The notes under the pieces are model-generated. The model was given only the letters and a program-made list of their open reading frames with translations, searched no databases and had not been told where the DNA came from. A program made the translations under genes and the position numbers. A DNA stretch of 64,000 nucleotides from M269 sp964640795 (GTDB taxonomy: Bacteria; Pseudomonadota; Gammaproteobacteria; Enterobacterales; Alteromonadaceae). Each line of letters starts with the position of its first letter. Positions within the stretch are counted from its first letter, which is position 1. Shown here one piece after another: positions 63,889 through 64,000 of the stretch. The stretch lies in the NCBI GenBank assembly GCA_964640795.1, contig CAZXIN010000004.1, forward strand, positions 106,202 through 170,201, read 5' to 3'.

Positions 63889-64000
63889 ATGTGTGGCATT
63901 TTCGGCATTCTGGACATCAAAAGTGATGTATCAGAACTTAGAACTCAAGCGTTAGAGCTTTCCAAAAAACTGCGCCATCGTGGCCCTGACTGGTCAGGTA
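63889..64000 (+). CDS. asnB: Asparagine synthase B, 5' part only
   Basis: 37 codons to the right edge. It opens MCGIFGILDIK, where Cys2 is the glutaminase nucleophile, and reads LRHRGPDWSG, the start of the class II glutamine-amidotransferase domain. The rest, including the synthetase domain, is outside the window. It uses glutamine and ATP to make asparagine. Confidence 0.93.
   Translation, partial: MCGIFGILDIKSDVSELRTQALELSKKLRHRGPDWSG

Noticed and set aside
1..64000. CRISPR arrays and complete insertion sequences
   Set aside because: No regularly spaced repeats and no intact transposase or integrase found on either strand.

Overview
The window looks like chromosome of a marine gammaproteobacterium, most likely an Alteromonadales relative. 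The pointers are a fairly AT-rich sequence, a Caulobacter/Xanthomonas-type TonB receptor next to flavin-dependent halogenases, two PEP-CTERM-type proteins, and housekeeping genes of gammaproteobacterial type (metG, gloB, mltD, natAB, dcd, asnB, tRNA-Pro GGG). Genus cannot be fixed from the sequence alone.

Layout. 1-3.1 kb: end of a rhomboid protease gene, a Dabb protein, a ThuA-like lipoprotein and a SixA-type phosphatase. 3.9-8.1 kb: a secreted subtilase with an atypical active site and a GH5 glycosidase. 8.2-13.8 kb: a SCO/FG-GAP/ASPIC fusion abutting a COX2-like cupredoxin that has lost most CuA ligands, then a beta-propeller protein. 14-23.2 kb: a TonB receptor and four overlapping halogenase-family genes, one of them degenerate. 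23.8-30.2 kb: a periplasmic sugar-oxidation operon (sugar isomerase, GMC oxidoreductase, Tat-exported small subunit), a PAS-AraC regulator, a 3-keto-disaccharide-hydrolase-like protein and a DUF6445 oxygenase-like protein. 30.8-36.4 kb: an OmpR-type regulator, a 1224-residue propeller sensor kinase and a solute-binding protein. 36.7-45.2 kb: an AT-rich accessory stretch with PEP-CTERM proteins, a tandem pair of 52-residue secreted peptides, a double-glycine-leader peptide, dispersed repeats, decayed gene fragments and a tRNA-Pro. 45.4-64 kb: mostly core genes.

The most interesting reading is that 1-30 kb holds one dispersed glycoside-use regulon. A palindrome related to TGAAAGCGCTTTCA (LacI-operator type) lies upstream of ThuA/Dabb, the propeller gene, the halogenase operon, the GMC operon and the DUF6445 operon. 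The two central operons also share a duplicated leader of about 265 bp. The predicted flow is uptake by the TonB receptor, C3 oxidation of a sugar in the periplasm by the GMC/subunit-3 pair, cleavage by the 3-keto-disaccharide-hydrolase-like protein and isomerase, with the halogenase and DUF6445 proteins as unexplained partners. This is inference from domains, context and shared sites; no substrate can be read from the sequence.
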